Positions 52,832-60,062 of a stretch of DNA of 64,000 bases are shown piece by piece (position 1 is the stretch's first letter; each line of letters starts with the position of its first letter). The position numbers were made by a program, and so were the translations under genes. Where the stretch lies: NCBI GenBank assembly GCA_964634605.1, contig CAZWLJ010000008.1:14800-78799 (forward strand), in the 5' to 3' direction. Below the pieces are notes generated by a model, which was given only the letters and a program-made list of their open reading frames with translations, ran no database searches and was not told where the DNA came from. Source of the DNA: UPXZ01 sp964634605. Lineage in GTDB: Bacteria > Bacteroidota > Bacteroidia > Bacteroidales > Paludibacteraceae.

Positions 52832-53962
52832 TTAGTGCGGCAGGTAGTCGTGCCAGTCGCGCCCATAAGTTATCCAGTCGAGGTTAAACCTCGCAAATAC
52901 TCCTTCGGTAGTCAGAAAAATCAGTCCTTCGCTCGGTGTGCCGGGTCTCCCGGCTGCCAGATGAGAATATCCGCCGTGTGGGCTGACGAGTCTTTTTACC
53001 GGCCATGTTTTACCACCGTCGAAACTTGCCCATACGGTGATATTTATTCTTCCGGCGGTACTGTGTATGGCTGTAGGTCCGTTCGGATTGTCTGTCATAC
53101 TGAAAACGAGTATATCATATCCCTCTGCTTCAAGTCGTACGAGTCCGGCTTTATTTCCGTAAATATTCGGAGGTCCGTCAGGCAGGACTGGATCAATGTA
53201 CTGATCAACCCATGTTTCACCCCCATCATAACTGAATGCAATGTCTCTGTTACCCGGTCGGTTGTGGTTGCGTGAATTATAATAAATTGTTCCATCGCTG
53301 AGCTCGACTAGTGCGGCTTCACCCGTACCTGCAACAGGGTATGGTTTGCTGGTAAACCAGGTTTTTCCTCCATCGTCAGAATAAATGGCGCTGCTGTAAT
53401 GATAGGGCAGCAGGCTGTCGTTGGTGGCATTGTAATCAATGAGCACTCTTGCAGGAGCTAGCAGTCTGCCTTTGTGCCTGCCGTATCGAAGTGTGATACC
53501 TTCTTCACACCCGCTGATAATTGGCAGCCACCCGTTGATATCCGGATGTCTCACTATATCTTCTTTTATCCAGGTGCCTCCATGGTCTTTACTTCTGTAC
53601 ATGAAATTTTCAGGTTTTCTGCCTGCGCCTCCCGGGTCGAGTTTCAGAATATCGCCCGTAGTCTCATCCAGTACCCTCCCGGCTCCGCCCAGTATCGGAT
53701 TACGGTTGCCCCAGCTTTCTCCGCCGTCCATGCTTATCCGGTCGGCCAGTACCGCCCCGTTCATCGCCACCATGATGTCGCCGTTCCAGCCGTTGGGTAT
53801 AATTCCGTTGTAGATGGGAAAAACCTCATCAACATCAATAAATTCTTTCGAAGGAATGACCGTTTCGGGCACTTTCTCATCCCTGCAGGCCGTGAAAATA
53901 ACGGCAGCCAAAGCCACAATCCATATGAAACGCAAAAAAAATCCGGGATGAGCCTTATTCAT
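52832..53962 (-). CDS. BNR/Asp-box propeller lipoprotein, sialidase-like but without RIP motif
   Basis: 376 aa. Lipoprotein signal IFTACRDEK (Cys at ~26). A beta-propeller with five Asp boxes: SMDGGESW, SKDHGGTW, SDDGGKTW, SYDGGETW, SFDGGKTW. Unlike the sialidase at 12827-14449, there is no FRIP/YRIP arginine motif at the start of the propeller, so it may not be a true GH33 sialidase; another propeller glycosidase or a glycan-binding role is open. The segment ITLRYGRHKGRLLAPARVLIDY may hold an alternative active site. It lies in an operon with a BASS transporter, which suggests a linked release-and-uptake function. It overlaps the upstream metallopeptidase gene by 4 bp. Confidence 0.75.
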   Translation of the reverse strand: MNKAHPGFFLRFIWIVALAAVIFTACRDEKVPETVIPSKEFIDVDEVFPIYNGIIPNGWNGDIMVAMNGAVLADRISMDGGESWGNRNPILGGAGRVLDETTGDILKLDPGGAGRKPENFMYRSKDHGGTWIKEDIVRHPDINGWLPIISGCEEGITLRYGRHKGRLLAPARVLIDYNATNDSLLPYHYSSAIYSDDGGKTWFTSKPYPVAGTGEAALVELSDGTIYYNSRNHNRPGNRDIAFSYDGGETWVDQYIDPVLPDGPPNIYGNKAGLVRLEAEGYDILVFSMTDNPNGPTAIHSTAGRINITVWASFDGGKTWPVKRLVSPHGGYSHLAAGRPGTPSEGLIFLTTEGVFARFNLDWITYGRDWHDYLPH

Positions 53963-54654
53963 TTAGGTATGTTATAGTTTGTCAGTTCTGACCTCAGTAT
54001 TTTTCCCTTTCCATCGGTAACTTTATCCATCCAATCCCAGAATCGGTGACTGTGATTCATCTCACGCGTATGGCAAAGTTCGTGCAAAATGACATAATCT
54101 ATCAGATGTTGCGGCAAAAGCATCAGGTAAAACGAGAGATTGATATTCATTTTCCGGTTGCAGCTTCCCCAGCGTGTTTTTGACGATTGTATTTTTACAT
54201 CGGTGTAAGAAAAGCCGTGTTCACCGGCTAAAATTCGTGTGCGGTCAGGCAATATTCTTTTTGCTTCCTTTCGCAGAAAATAGTTAATTGCGTTCCAGAA
54301 AAATGTTTGAGTCTGCCGGTCACCGAAAGCTAATTCCTGTGGATATTCGATATGTAAAATGCCCGATTTCAACGACGCGTATACCGTTTTCCGGTCTGTT
54401 TTCGTGATGTGAACATCGAAAGTTCGCGTTGAAAGTATTTTTCCTTCGCTCAGGATGTTCGTGCTTTTTCCGATGCTTTTTTGTCGTTTAATTAATTTTT
54501 CCCTGATTTCATCGATAAATTTCAGACCATCTTTTTCTTTATACCCCTTTGGCAGGTTCACCAGCAATGAATCGCTCATAATCCTTACACTCATACGTTT
54601 GGCACGAATATTTTCTTTGAATGTAATCAAACCAAGGTCTTTATCCTGAACCAC
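53959..54654 (-). CDS. YgjP-like (DUF45/M48-related) metal-dependent hydrolase
   Basis: 231 aa. N-terminal beta domain (ITFKENIRAKRMSVRIMSDSLLVNLPKG) and C-terminal zinc-type domain with SSKTRWGSCNRKMNINLSFYLMLLP, HELCH (HExxH) and the third His in NHSHRFWDWM. YgjP-family proteins have this exact set and have been linked to metallopeptidase or nucleotide phosphatase activity. First gene of the five-gene operon; its promoter element lies 34 bp upstream. Confidence 0.88.
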   Translation of the reverse strand: MVQDKDLGLITFKENIRAKRMSVRIMSDSLLVNLPKGYKEKDGLKFIDEIREKLIKRQKSIGKSTNILSEGKILSTRTFDVHITKTDRKTVYASLKSGILHIEYPQELAFGDRQTQTFFWNAINYFLRKEAKRILPDRTRILAGEHGFSYTDVKIQSSKTRWGSCNRKMNINLSFYLMLLPQHLIDYVILHELCHTREMNHSHRFWDWMDKVTDGKGKILRSELTNYNIPK

Positions 54655-54687
54655 TGCCTTTTGTTATTTGCTTTTTTTAATTAAGTG

Positions 54688-54695
54688 CAAAGTTA
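54688..54695 (-). promoter_or_regulatory. Candidate -7 element of the ygjP-to-dgt operon
   Basis: Plus-strand CAAAGTTA reads TAACTTTG on the minus strand, 34 bp before the ygjP-like start. Confidence 0.55.
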
Positions 54696-54738
54696 CAATA
54701 TTTTTTGGCGGAATTGAATGATTATTAGGAGAAAGGGC

Positions 54739-54746
54739 TAACTTTG
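54739..54746 (+). promoter_or_regulatory. Candidate -7 element of the ABC ATPase gene
   Basis: TAACTTTG, identical to the divergent element at 54688-54695. It is so close to the ATG at 54757 that the second in-frame ATG at 54769 is the better start. Confidence 0.6.
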
Positions 54747-54768
54747 CATTCAATTAATGCGTGGTGAA

Positions 54769-55425
54769 ATGATAAATGCAAAAAATATTCATAAGAGTTT
54801 CGGAGAACTTGAAGTCCTCAAGGGGGTCGATATGTCGGTGAATAAAGGTGAGGTTGTATCTGTAGTAGGTCCGAGTGGTGCAGGCAAAACCACTTTTTTA
54901 CAGATACTGGGTACATTAGACAAACCGGATGCAGGTAATGTAATTATCGACGGTATTGACGTCAGTAAGCTGAATTCAAATCAGATATCTGAATTCAGGA
55001 ACAAACACATCGGTTTTATTTTTCAGTTTCACCAGTTATTGCCCGAATTTACGGCTCTCGAAAATGTCGCCATCCCGGCACTTATCGGAGGAACTGATTT
55101 CAGAAAGGCTGCAAAGCGGGCCAAAGAACTGCTGGATTATATGCAGCTTACTGACCGGCTCGAACATAAACCGTCCGAACTTTCCGGAGGTGAAAAGCAG
55201 CGGGTAGCTGTGGCTCGTGCCCTGATAAATAATCCACATCTTATTCTTGCCGATGAACCATCCGGGAGTCTCGACTCTCAAAATAAAACGGAATTACATA
55301 AACTGCTGTTTGAACTTCGTGATAATTTCGGGCTTACCGAGGTCATTGTGACTCATGATCATGACCTGGCCCGAATCTGCGACCGTACCATCGAAATGAT
55401 TGACGGCCGTATTGGGAACGTGTAG
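54769..55425 (+). CDS. LolD/MacB-type ABC transporter ATP-binding protein
   Basis: 218 aa from ATG 54769 (product MINAKNIHKSFG). Walker A GPSGAGKTT (about 34-42), Q-loop FIFQFHQLLPEFTALENV, signature LSGGEKQRVAVARAL, Walker B LILADEPSGSLD, and the His switch VTHDHDLA. The FQFHQLLPEFTALENV segment is typical of LolD, which drives lipoprotein release from the inner membrane with LolC/E. No permease gene is adjacent, so the partner must be elsewhere; the lol role is inferred. Confidence 0.9.
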   Translation: MINAKNIHKSFGELEVLKGVDMSVNKGEVVSVVGPSGAGKTTFLQILGTLDKPDAGNVIIDGIDVSKLNSNQISEFRNKHIGFIFQFHQLLPEFTALENVAIPALIGGTDFRKAAKRAKELLDYMQLTDRLEHKPSELSGGEKQRVAVARALINNPHLILADEPSGSLDSQNKTELHKLLFELRDNFGLTEVIVTHDHDLARICDRTIEMIDGRIGNV

Positions 55426-55679
55426 GATAATGCCGGAATTTTCAGTACTAAAAAATCTCTAAAACACGAATCTTCACAACGAAAGCATTCTTTTACAACA
55501 CATCATTCGGATAATATCAGTTCAAAATACGAATTAACCTCTTGACTGGCAAAACATTAATCACTTCAGAACTATTATTTTAAGACACAGATTTTCAAAA
55601 AATTACGCCTGAAGAAGATACATCGTTTGGGCAAATAATGACAGAATTAAACCGTTGAACCTTAAAAAATCACAGAAAA
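55426..55679. other. Intergenic region between ABC ATPase and PPOx genes
   Basis: 254 bp without an ORF of note. I see no strong hairpin or promoter consensus; an A-rich leader precedes the next ATG. Confidence 0.5.
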
Positions 55680-56102
55680 ATGAATATTCAGGACTGCATT
55701 AAATTCGCAAATGAAAATCCGATTTGTAGCCTGGCTACGGTAGAAAACGACCAGCCGAGAGTACGGATTTTAGGCTTCTGGTTTGCTGATGAAAGCGGTT
55801 TTTATTTTCAAACCAGCTCTGTTAAAGAATTTCCGCATCAGCTCGAAGCCAATCCGAAAACCGAAGTCTGCTTTTATAAACCGGAAGGTATGATTGGAAC
55901 CATGCTGCGGGTCTCGGGCGACGTTGAATTCATCACCGATACCAGATTGAAGGAAAAAGTCCTTATCGACAGACCATTTCTGAAAGAATTCGGAGTAACA
56001 ATCAACAGTGAAAAGCTTATACTTTTCAGAATCAGTCACGGTCAGGCTTATTTCTGGACCATGGAGAACAATGTAAAACCCAAGGAAATAATTGTTTTCT
56101 GA
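55680..56102 (+). CDS. Pyridoxamine 5'-phosphate oxidase-fold flavin protein
   Basis: 140 aa. Split-barrel PPOx fold: ENPICSLATVENDQPRVRILGFWFADESGFYFQT, then KEFPHQLEANPKTEVCFYKP and MLRVSGDVEFITD. This subgroup binds FMN or F420/haem and is usually called a PPOx-family or general-stress protein. The reaction is unknown. It is a single gene and the last chromosomal gene before the mobile element. Confidence 0.85.
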   Translation: MNIQDCIKFANENPICSLATVENDQPRVRILGFWFADESGFYFQTSSVKEFPHQLEANPKTEVCFYKPEGMIGTMLRVSGDVEFITDTRLKEKVLIDRPFLKEFGVTINSEKLILFRISHGQAYFWTMENNVKPKEIIVF

Positions 56103-56328
56103 AAAAAATGTAACTCTTACACGCACTGACTGACCCCGGAATAGAATAAGACCGGATTAAAGGTATACAAAGTGAAGTTTTTTAAGGTAGATGGCACTTC
56201 TCAGCTCAGAAACAAAAAAATGGCCAAACGTTATCTTAAAAAAAGGTAAGTAATATACTACCAAATTATTTGTTCCGTTATTGAATATGTTTTTTGAAGG
56301 TTTGTCCCTTTACTTGTCTCAAGCAAAA

Positions 56329-56363
56329 AAAAACGCCAATACAAGCAGTGTATTGACGTTTTT
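56329..56363 (+). terminator. Strong hairpin at the left boundary of the mobile element
   Basis: Arms 56329-56343 and 56349-56363 (15 bp with a single mismatch, core CAATACA/TGTATTG), 5-nt loop AGCAG, A-rich 5' and T-rich 3' sides. It would terminate transcription in either direction, insulating the element from the PPOx gene. It is 226 nt from that gene, with no ORF between. Confidence 0.8.
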
Positions 56364-56365
56364 AG

Positions 56366-56382
56366 TAGTCCCGCCGGGACTA
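56366..56382. repeat. TAGTCCC-gcc-GGGACTA palindrome
   Basis: Perfect 7-bp inverted repeat with 3-nt loop, 2 nt after the hairpin at 56329-56363. No role can be proved; it may be part of the element end. Confidence 0.55.
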
Positions 56383-56508
56383 TTTATTTGCAATATATAT
56401 CTTTACTCTAATTTCCTATTTTATAACTATCTGACTTATAAATGCATTGAAATACAATGCAATAGATTTAGTGTAAATATTTTGTTTTATTTCAATTATT
56501 TTCATTTC

Positions 56509-56571
56509 GTGGTGCAAATGTGGTGCAAATTTAGTATATTTGCACCACGGAATTTATAATATTTGCACCAC
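56509..56571. repeat. Four copies of GTGGTGCAAAT around the integrase promoter
   Basis: Two direct tandem copies (56509-56519, 56520-56530) and two inverted copies ATTTGCACCAC (56538-56548, 56561-56571). They surround a candidate -7 element TATATTTG (56535-56542) and end 2 nt before the integrase ATG. They could be arm-type integrase binding sites, an autoregulatory operator, or part of att. Confidence 0.85.
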
Positions 56572-56573
56572 TT

Positions 56574-57923
56574 ATGGCAACAATTAAAGCCTTCATCAGA
56601 GTATCATCCAAAAAAGCGAACGAAGTAAATGTTCGTTTTCGATTAAGAGATGGTCGCACAGTTCAGCTTTTTCATAAGAGCGAAATCACTGTTAAGTCTT
56701 CGGACTGGGATCCAAAGGCCGAGGCAATTAAAGCTAAAGTTTTATTTGACAAAGAAGAACGATTTAAATTTAACAAATCAGTCAACGACAGAAAAGCATT
56801 AATCGTCGAACTCTATAATGACCAACCTGTTAAAGATGACCTTTCATCTGATTGGCTGGAAGAAGCCATCGACAGAAAAATTAATCCAACCAAATACAAA
56901 TCAGGAGAACAGGATGCTATACAGCCCATCAAAGTTATTCAGTTTGTGGATAAATTTGTGGCAACAGCCCATTTACGAAAAGACAATCAAACAGGGCGTT
57001 TCCTTTCTGTAAATACCAAAAAACAGTATGTAACTTCAGCCAGGCATTTAAAAGAATTTGCAGAAATATGCAAGAAGGAAGATTTTCAATTTAGTGAAAT
57101 AGATAAGAAGTTTTATGCTAATTTTGTCGAATTCTTACAAAAAGATATTCCGGTTCTGGATAAGCGAGGCAAACGCGTTCTGAACGAAGATGGTTCTCCT
57201 AAATTAGTCAAGAAAAGCTTTACACAAAATTCAGTAGGCAAATACATCAAGACGTTAAAAGTAATGCTAAATGAAGCAACAAGAGAAGGTCTAAATTTGC
57301 AAACGGATTTCAATGATTTCCATGTTTTTTCAGAAGAAGTTGACAACATTTATATTGATGAAAGTGAATTGCAAAACATCAAGGAACTTGATTTGAAAAA
57401 TACTCCTCATTTAGACCGTGTACGTGATTGGTTTTTATTACTTTCGTGGACCGGTTGCCGGTTCAGCGATTTGGAGAAGATCAGCAAAACAGACATTAAA
57501 GATGGATTTATCACTTTCAGGCAGCAAAAGACAAATACGAAAGTTATTATCCCCTTGCATCCGGTTGTTTTGGAGATTTTGGAAAAATACGACTATACTA
57601 TGCCGGAAGTAATTTCGAATCAAAAATTTAACGTTTACATAAAAGAGGTTGGAAAGTTAGCTGAAATAGATTCAGTCGAAACAGTCACTAAGACCATTGG
57701 TGGAAAATTGACATCGGAGTCAATGCCCAAATACGAGCTTATTTCCAGCCATACAGGCCGCAGGTCATTCTGTACCAATATGTATAAACGCGGACTTCCC
57801 ACCCTGATGATCATGAGCATATCCGGTCATAAAACCGAAAAATCATTTCTGAAATATATCAAAGTGCGACAGGAAGAACATGCTGCGATGATGAAAAGAG
57901 AGTGGGAGAAGATGTATCAATAA
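56574..57923 (+). CDS. int: Tyrosine recombinase / integrase
   Basis: 449 aa. An Arm DNA-binding domain (about 1-85; IKAFIRVSSKKANEVNVRFRL), a SAM-like core-binding domain (~115-235; PIKVIQFVDKFVATAH... FTQNSVGKYIKTLKVMLNEA) and a catalytic domain. The catalytic set is complete: Arg in SWTGCRFSDLEKI, Lys in the beta-hairpin QQKTNTKV, His393 and Arg396 in HTGRRSF, His419 in SGHKTE, nucleophile Tyr428 in FLKYIKV. This is the common Bacteroidetes integrase type of ICEs, IMEs and phages. It is read into the element, with the 11-bp repeats just upstream. Confidence 0.95.
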   Translation: MATIKAFIRVSSKKANEVNVRFRLRDGRTVQLFHKSEITVKSSDWDPKAEAIKAKVLFDKEERFKFNKSVNDRKALIVELYNDQPVKDDLSSDWLEEAIDRKINPTKYKSGEQDAIQPIKVIQFVDKFVATAHLRKDNQTGRFLSVNTKKQYVTSARHLKEFAEICKKEDFQFSEIDKKFYANFVEFLQKDIPVLDKRGKRVLNEDGSPKLVKKSFTQNSVGKYIKTLKVMLNEATREGLNLQTDFNDFHVFSEEVDNIYIDESELQNIKELDLKNTPHLDRVRDWFLLLSWTGCRFSDLEKISKTDIKDGFITFRQQKTNTKVIIPLHPVVLEILEKYDYTMPEVISNQKFNVYIKEVGKLAEIDSVETVTKTIGGKLTSESMPKYELISSHTGRRSFCTNMYKRGLPTLMIMSISGHKTEKSFLKYIKVRQEEHAAMMKREWEKMYQ

Positions 57924-58000
57924 ATCGTGTAGGATAAAACCGGAGAAAACAAAAACTATTATAAAAAAATCAATCCATTAAAAAAACAAACACTTTCTGA

Positions 58001-59227
58001 ATGGCGAATAGTTTAATGCCCTGTATGAATGGCGAAGTAACAAGATGGGCAAACGGTAAATACGGAAAGATGGAGTTCTTGTCCGAAATCGATTTTTTCA
58101 GCACCATTTCCTGCCGTTTTATTGAGTACGACGAGCAAACCCGGGAACCCCTGTATTCACCCGAAGAACGCGATGAAAAATGTCCGGTAGTGGCCAAAGG
58201 TTTCAGTGCCTTTATGTTGATGAGCCTGAAAGATCACAAATATCAAAAAGAAGTTGATTTCTACGAAGACTATTTTCAGTCGTTACGATACAGGCACCTC
58301 GACTTAATCAAGACGTTGCCCGGAGCATCTCAACGGGATATTGACGAAGAAATCTACAAGAATCACGTCTATATAGAAGACAAAAACCTGGAAGCATCCC
58401 TTCCGGTTTTTGACTACCTTCCCAAAAGCGACCAATCGATGTTGAAAGCTTTCAACCGGTATTACCGTGAACATATAGTGCAATACTCCAAATTAATATG
58501 CAGAAAATACACCTCCTTCGCTCAGGCACTTGCCGGATGTGATATTGAAGATAAAATTCTGCTGCATACCATAAACAATTTTTGTGTTCCTCCGAACACA
58601 GAACCATTCGAATTGTATAATGACATCCTGCTACTGAGAACCATGTACCGGAAATACCCCACTGATTGCATGGAATTGATTCGGGCCTATAAAGAAGAAT
58701 GGAAAGAATACCTCGTCCTTCTCCACACTATTAAAACCACGTTTGATCCCGCAGCCGATATCCAGTTCTTACTTCCGGAGAAATATGCCGATGATGCGGC
58801 ATTAAAAGCCTACGAGCTTCAAAAGAACGAATACCGGAAAAAGCTAACCGGCAAACAGGATGAAATTTCCGTTCAGGAGCCCAAAGTAGAAAGTCCGGAA
58901 AAGAAGGATGACAGCGGAAAGCCGAACTATAAGTTTGACACTGAAAAAGTAAAAAAACTCTATCAGGAATACAACGACCATTTGTTTGAAGGAGTGAGTG
59001 AAGTGGAATTTTACAACATCATTGCAAATGCAACACTCGACTTACTGACTGTAAAAGAAGGCATGAAGACGAAGTTTCTCTATATGATTTTTACTCTTAA
59101 CAAAGTTATACAAAATAAAGATTGGTATAAAGCAGCTTCACAAAGCGTTAACTCAAAGCCGACCATATGCAGCGGTGTAACAGTCCCAATTTCCTGGAGT
59201 CATCGTGCAAGGTCACTTATAAAATAG
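58001..59227 (+). CDS. Unknown 408-aa protein of the mobile element
   Basis: I do not recognise the family. It is a soluble, charged, mostly helical protein. N-terminal ~70 residues contain aromatic motifs (FFSTISCRFIEYDEQTREPLYSP-type) and the middle (~100-270) is helical. A charged linker (~285-320, EISVQEPKVESPEKKDDS) leads to a C-terminal domain (~325-408) with FYNIIANATLDLLTV, MIFTLNKVIQNKDWYKAA and SGVTVPISW. The layout resembles accessory proteins that sit between integrase and replication genes in Bacteroidales elements. It is 77 bp after the integrase and precedes the TTACCTTA repeats. Confidence 0.75.
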   Translation: MANSLMPCMNGEVTRWANGKYGKMEFLSEIDFFSTISCRFIEYDEQTREPLYSPEERDEKCPVVAKGFSAFMLMSLKDHKYQKEVDFYEDYFQSLRYRHLDLIKTLPGASQRDIDEEIYKNHVYIEDKNLEASLPVFDYLPKSDQSMLKAFNRYYREHIVQYSKLICRKYTSFAQALAGCDIEDKILLHTINNFCVPPNTEPFELYNDILLLRTMYRKYPTDCMELIRAYKEEWKEYLVLLHTIKTTFDPAADIQFLLPEKYADDAALKAYELQKNEYRKKLTGKQDEISVQEPKVESPEKKDDSGKPNYKFDTEKVKKLYQEYNDHLFEGVSEVEFYNIIANATLDLLTVKEGMKTKFLYMIFTLNKVIQNKDWYKAASQSVNSKPTICSGVTVPISWSHRARSLIK

Positions 59228-59230
59228 CAC

Positions 59231-59345
59231 TTACCTTAGTATTACCTTAAAGTTTTTATTTTACCTTATTGTAACGCACAGATAGTCAACACTATCTGTG
59301 CTTTTTTTATTCTAATAAATGTCATTTTACCTTATACTTACCTTA
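59231..59345. repeat. Five TTACCTTA repeats (iteron-like)
   Basis: Copies at 59231-59238, 59242-59249, 59261-59268, 59327-59334 and 59338-59345, all in the same orientation. Copies 1-2 and 4-5 are each spaced 11 bp, about one helical turn. They lie in the non-coding gap before the HTH and helicase genes and flank a terminator, so they may be a replication-initiator or regulator binding array. Confidence 0.8.
59276..59308 (+). terminator. Terminator after the unknown 408-aa gene
   Basis: GCACAGATAGT / ACTATCTGTGC, 11-bp stem, CAAC loop, then seven T's. It splits the element's early genes from its replication genes. Confidence 0.93.
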
Positions 59346-59389
59346 CACCTTTGTCCTTAATTTTGCTTTCGTCAAAAGGCCCGGAGAAA

Positions 59390-59428
59390 GTATCAGTTTT
59401 CGGGAGACATTCGGAGACAGTCTGATAC
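59390..59428. repeat. GTATCAG / CTGATAC inverted repeat upstream of the HTH genes
   Basis: GTATCAG (59390-59396) and CTGATAC (59422-59428), 7 bp each, 25 nt apart, with two CGGRGACA-like direct repeats between. It lies 41 bp before the first HTH gene and may be its operator. Confidence 0.5.
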
Positions 59429-59468
59429 CTGTCTACCGGATGGACAAAAAATTAAACTCTTACTGACT

Positions 59469-59774
59469 ATGAATTTAAATTTTATTGATGTTGCTGAGCA
59501 ATATCCCGAACTGAACATTACCGTAAAGGTAGGCGACCTGATTAAAGCAATCGACTATTGCGTATCGAAAACCAAACAAGAACTCGAGCTTCAAATCACA
59601 GACGCCAAAGCCGAAACCTATCCCAGCCCCAAAAGGGTCAGTGAAATCCTTGACGTAGACCTCTCCACGCTTTGGCGATGGAATAAGCGGGGTTATCTGT
59701 GCCACACCGAAGTCGGTGGGAAACGCAGGTATAAAATGAGTGACGTAAACGCTATTTTGAAAGGAGGAAAGTAA
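59469..59774 (+). CDS. Small HTH protein, excisionase/MerR-like (HTH_17)
   Basis: 101 aa. An N-terminal ~45-residue helical part, then a winged HTH of the excisionase type from about residue 52 (PSPKRVSEILDVDLSTLWRWNKRGYLCHTEVGGKRRYKMSDVNAIL). In Bacteroidales elements such proteins serve as excision directionality factors or control replication genes. It is separated from the next HTH gene by a single base, so they are co-translated. Confidence 0.85.
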   Translation: MNLNFIDVAEQYPELNITVKVGDLIKAIDYCVSKTKQELELQITDAKAETYPSPKRVSEILDVDLSTLWRWNKRGYLCHTEVGGKRRYKMSDVNAILKGGK

Positions 59775-59775
59775 T

Positions 59776-60060
59776 ATGCGCAATTACGAAGAATTTTCTC
59801 AAGATCATTACGAACGCATTAAGCGCAAGTTAAATGAATTGGCATACTATTTAAGACGCAGTAAGTATCCTTTCGAGAACCTGTTAATAGAAGATACCCT
59901 GTTCACCACCCTGATGCGCATCAATAAGAAAACAACCCGATATTGGCGTGAAAAAGGGCTCATCAGCTATTCACAGGATGGCGACATCTATTATTACCGG
60001 GTATCAGAAATCCGGGAATTACTCAACAGGTTTAATGTGAAAGCCAACAGGGAGGATTAA
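59776..60060 (+). CDS. Second small HTH protein of the element
   Basis: 94 aa. Helical N-terminus (YERIKRKLNELAYYLRRSKYP), then a winged-helix segment (FTTLMRINKKTTRYWREKGLISYSQDGDIYYYRVSEIRELLNRF) that matches the HTH_17 pattern. It is sandwiched between the first HTH gene (1 bp) and the helicase gene (2 bp). The two HTH proteins are different in sequence; one may be the Xis-like factor and the other a replication regulator. Confidence 0.82.
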   Translation: MRNYEEFSQDHYERIKRKLNELAYYLRRSKYPFENLLIEDTLFTTLMRINKKTTRYWREKGLISYSQDGDIYYYRVSEIRELLNRFNVKANRED

Positions 60061-60062
60061 CC

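Noticed and set aside
56281..56559. 92-codon ORF upstream of the integrase
   Set aside because: It runs through two hairpins and the 11-bp repeats; composition is that of AT-rich non-coding DNA.
56100..56570. tRNA gene as integration target of the element
   Set aside because: I looked for a cloverleaf-like sequence near the left end and found none; the visible palindromes do not form tRNA arms.
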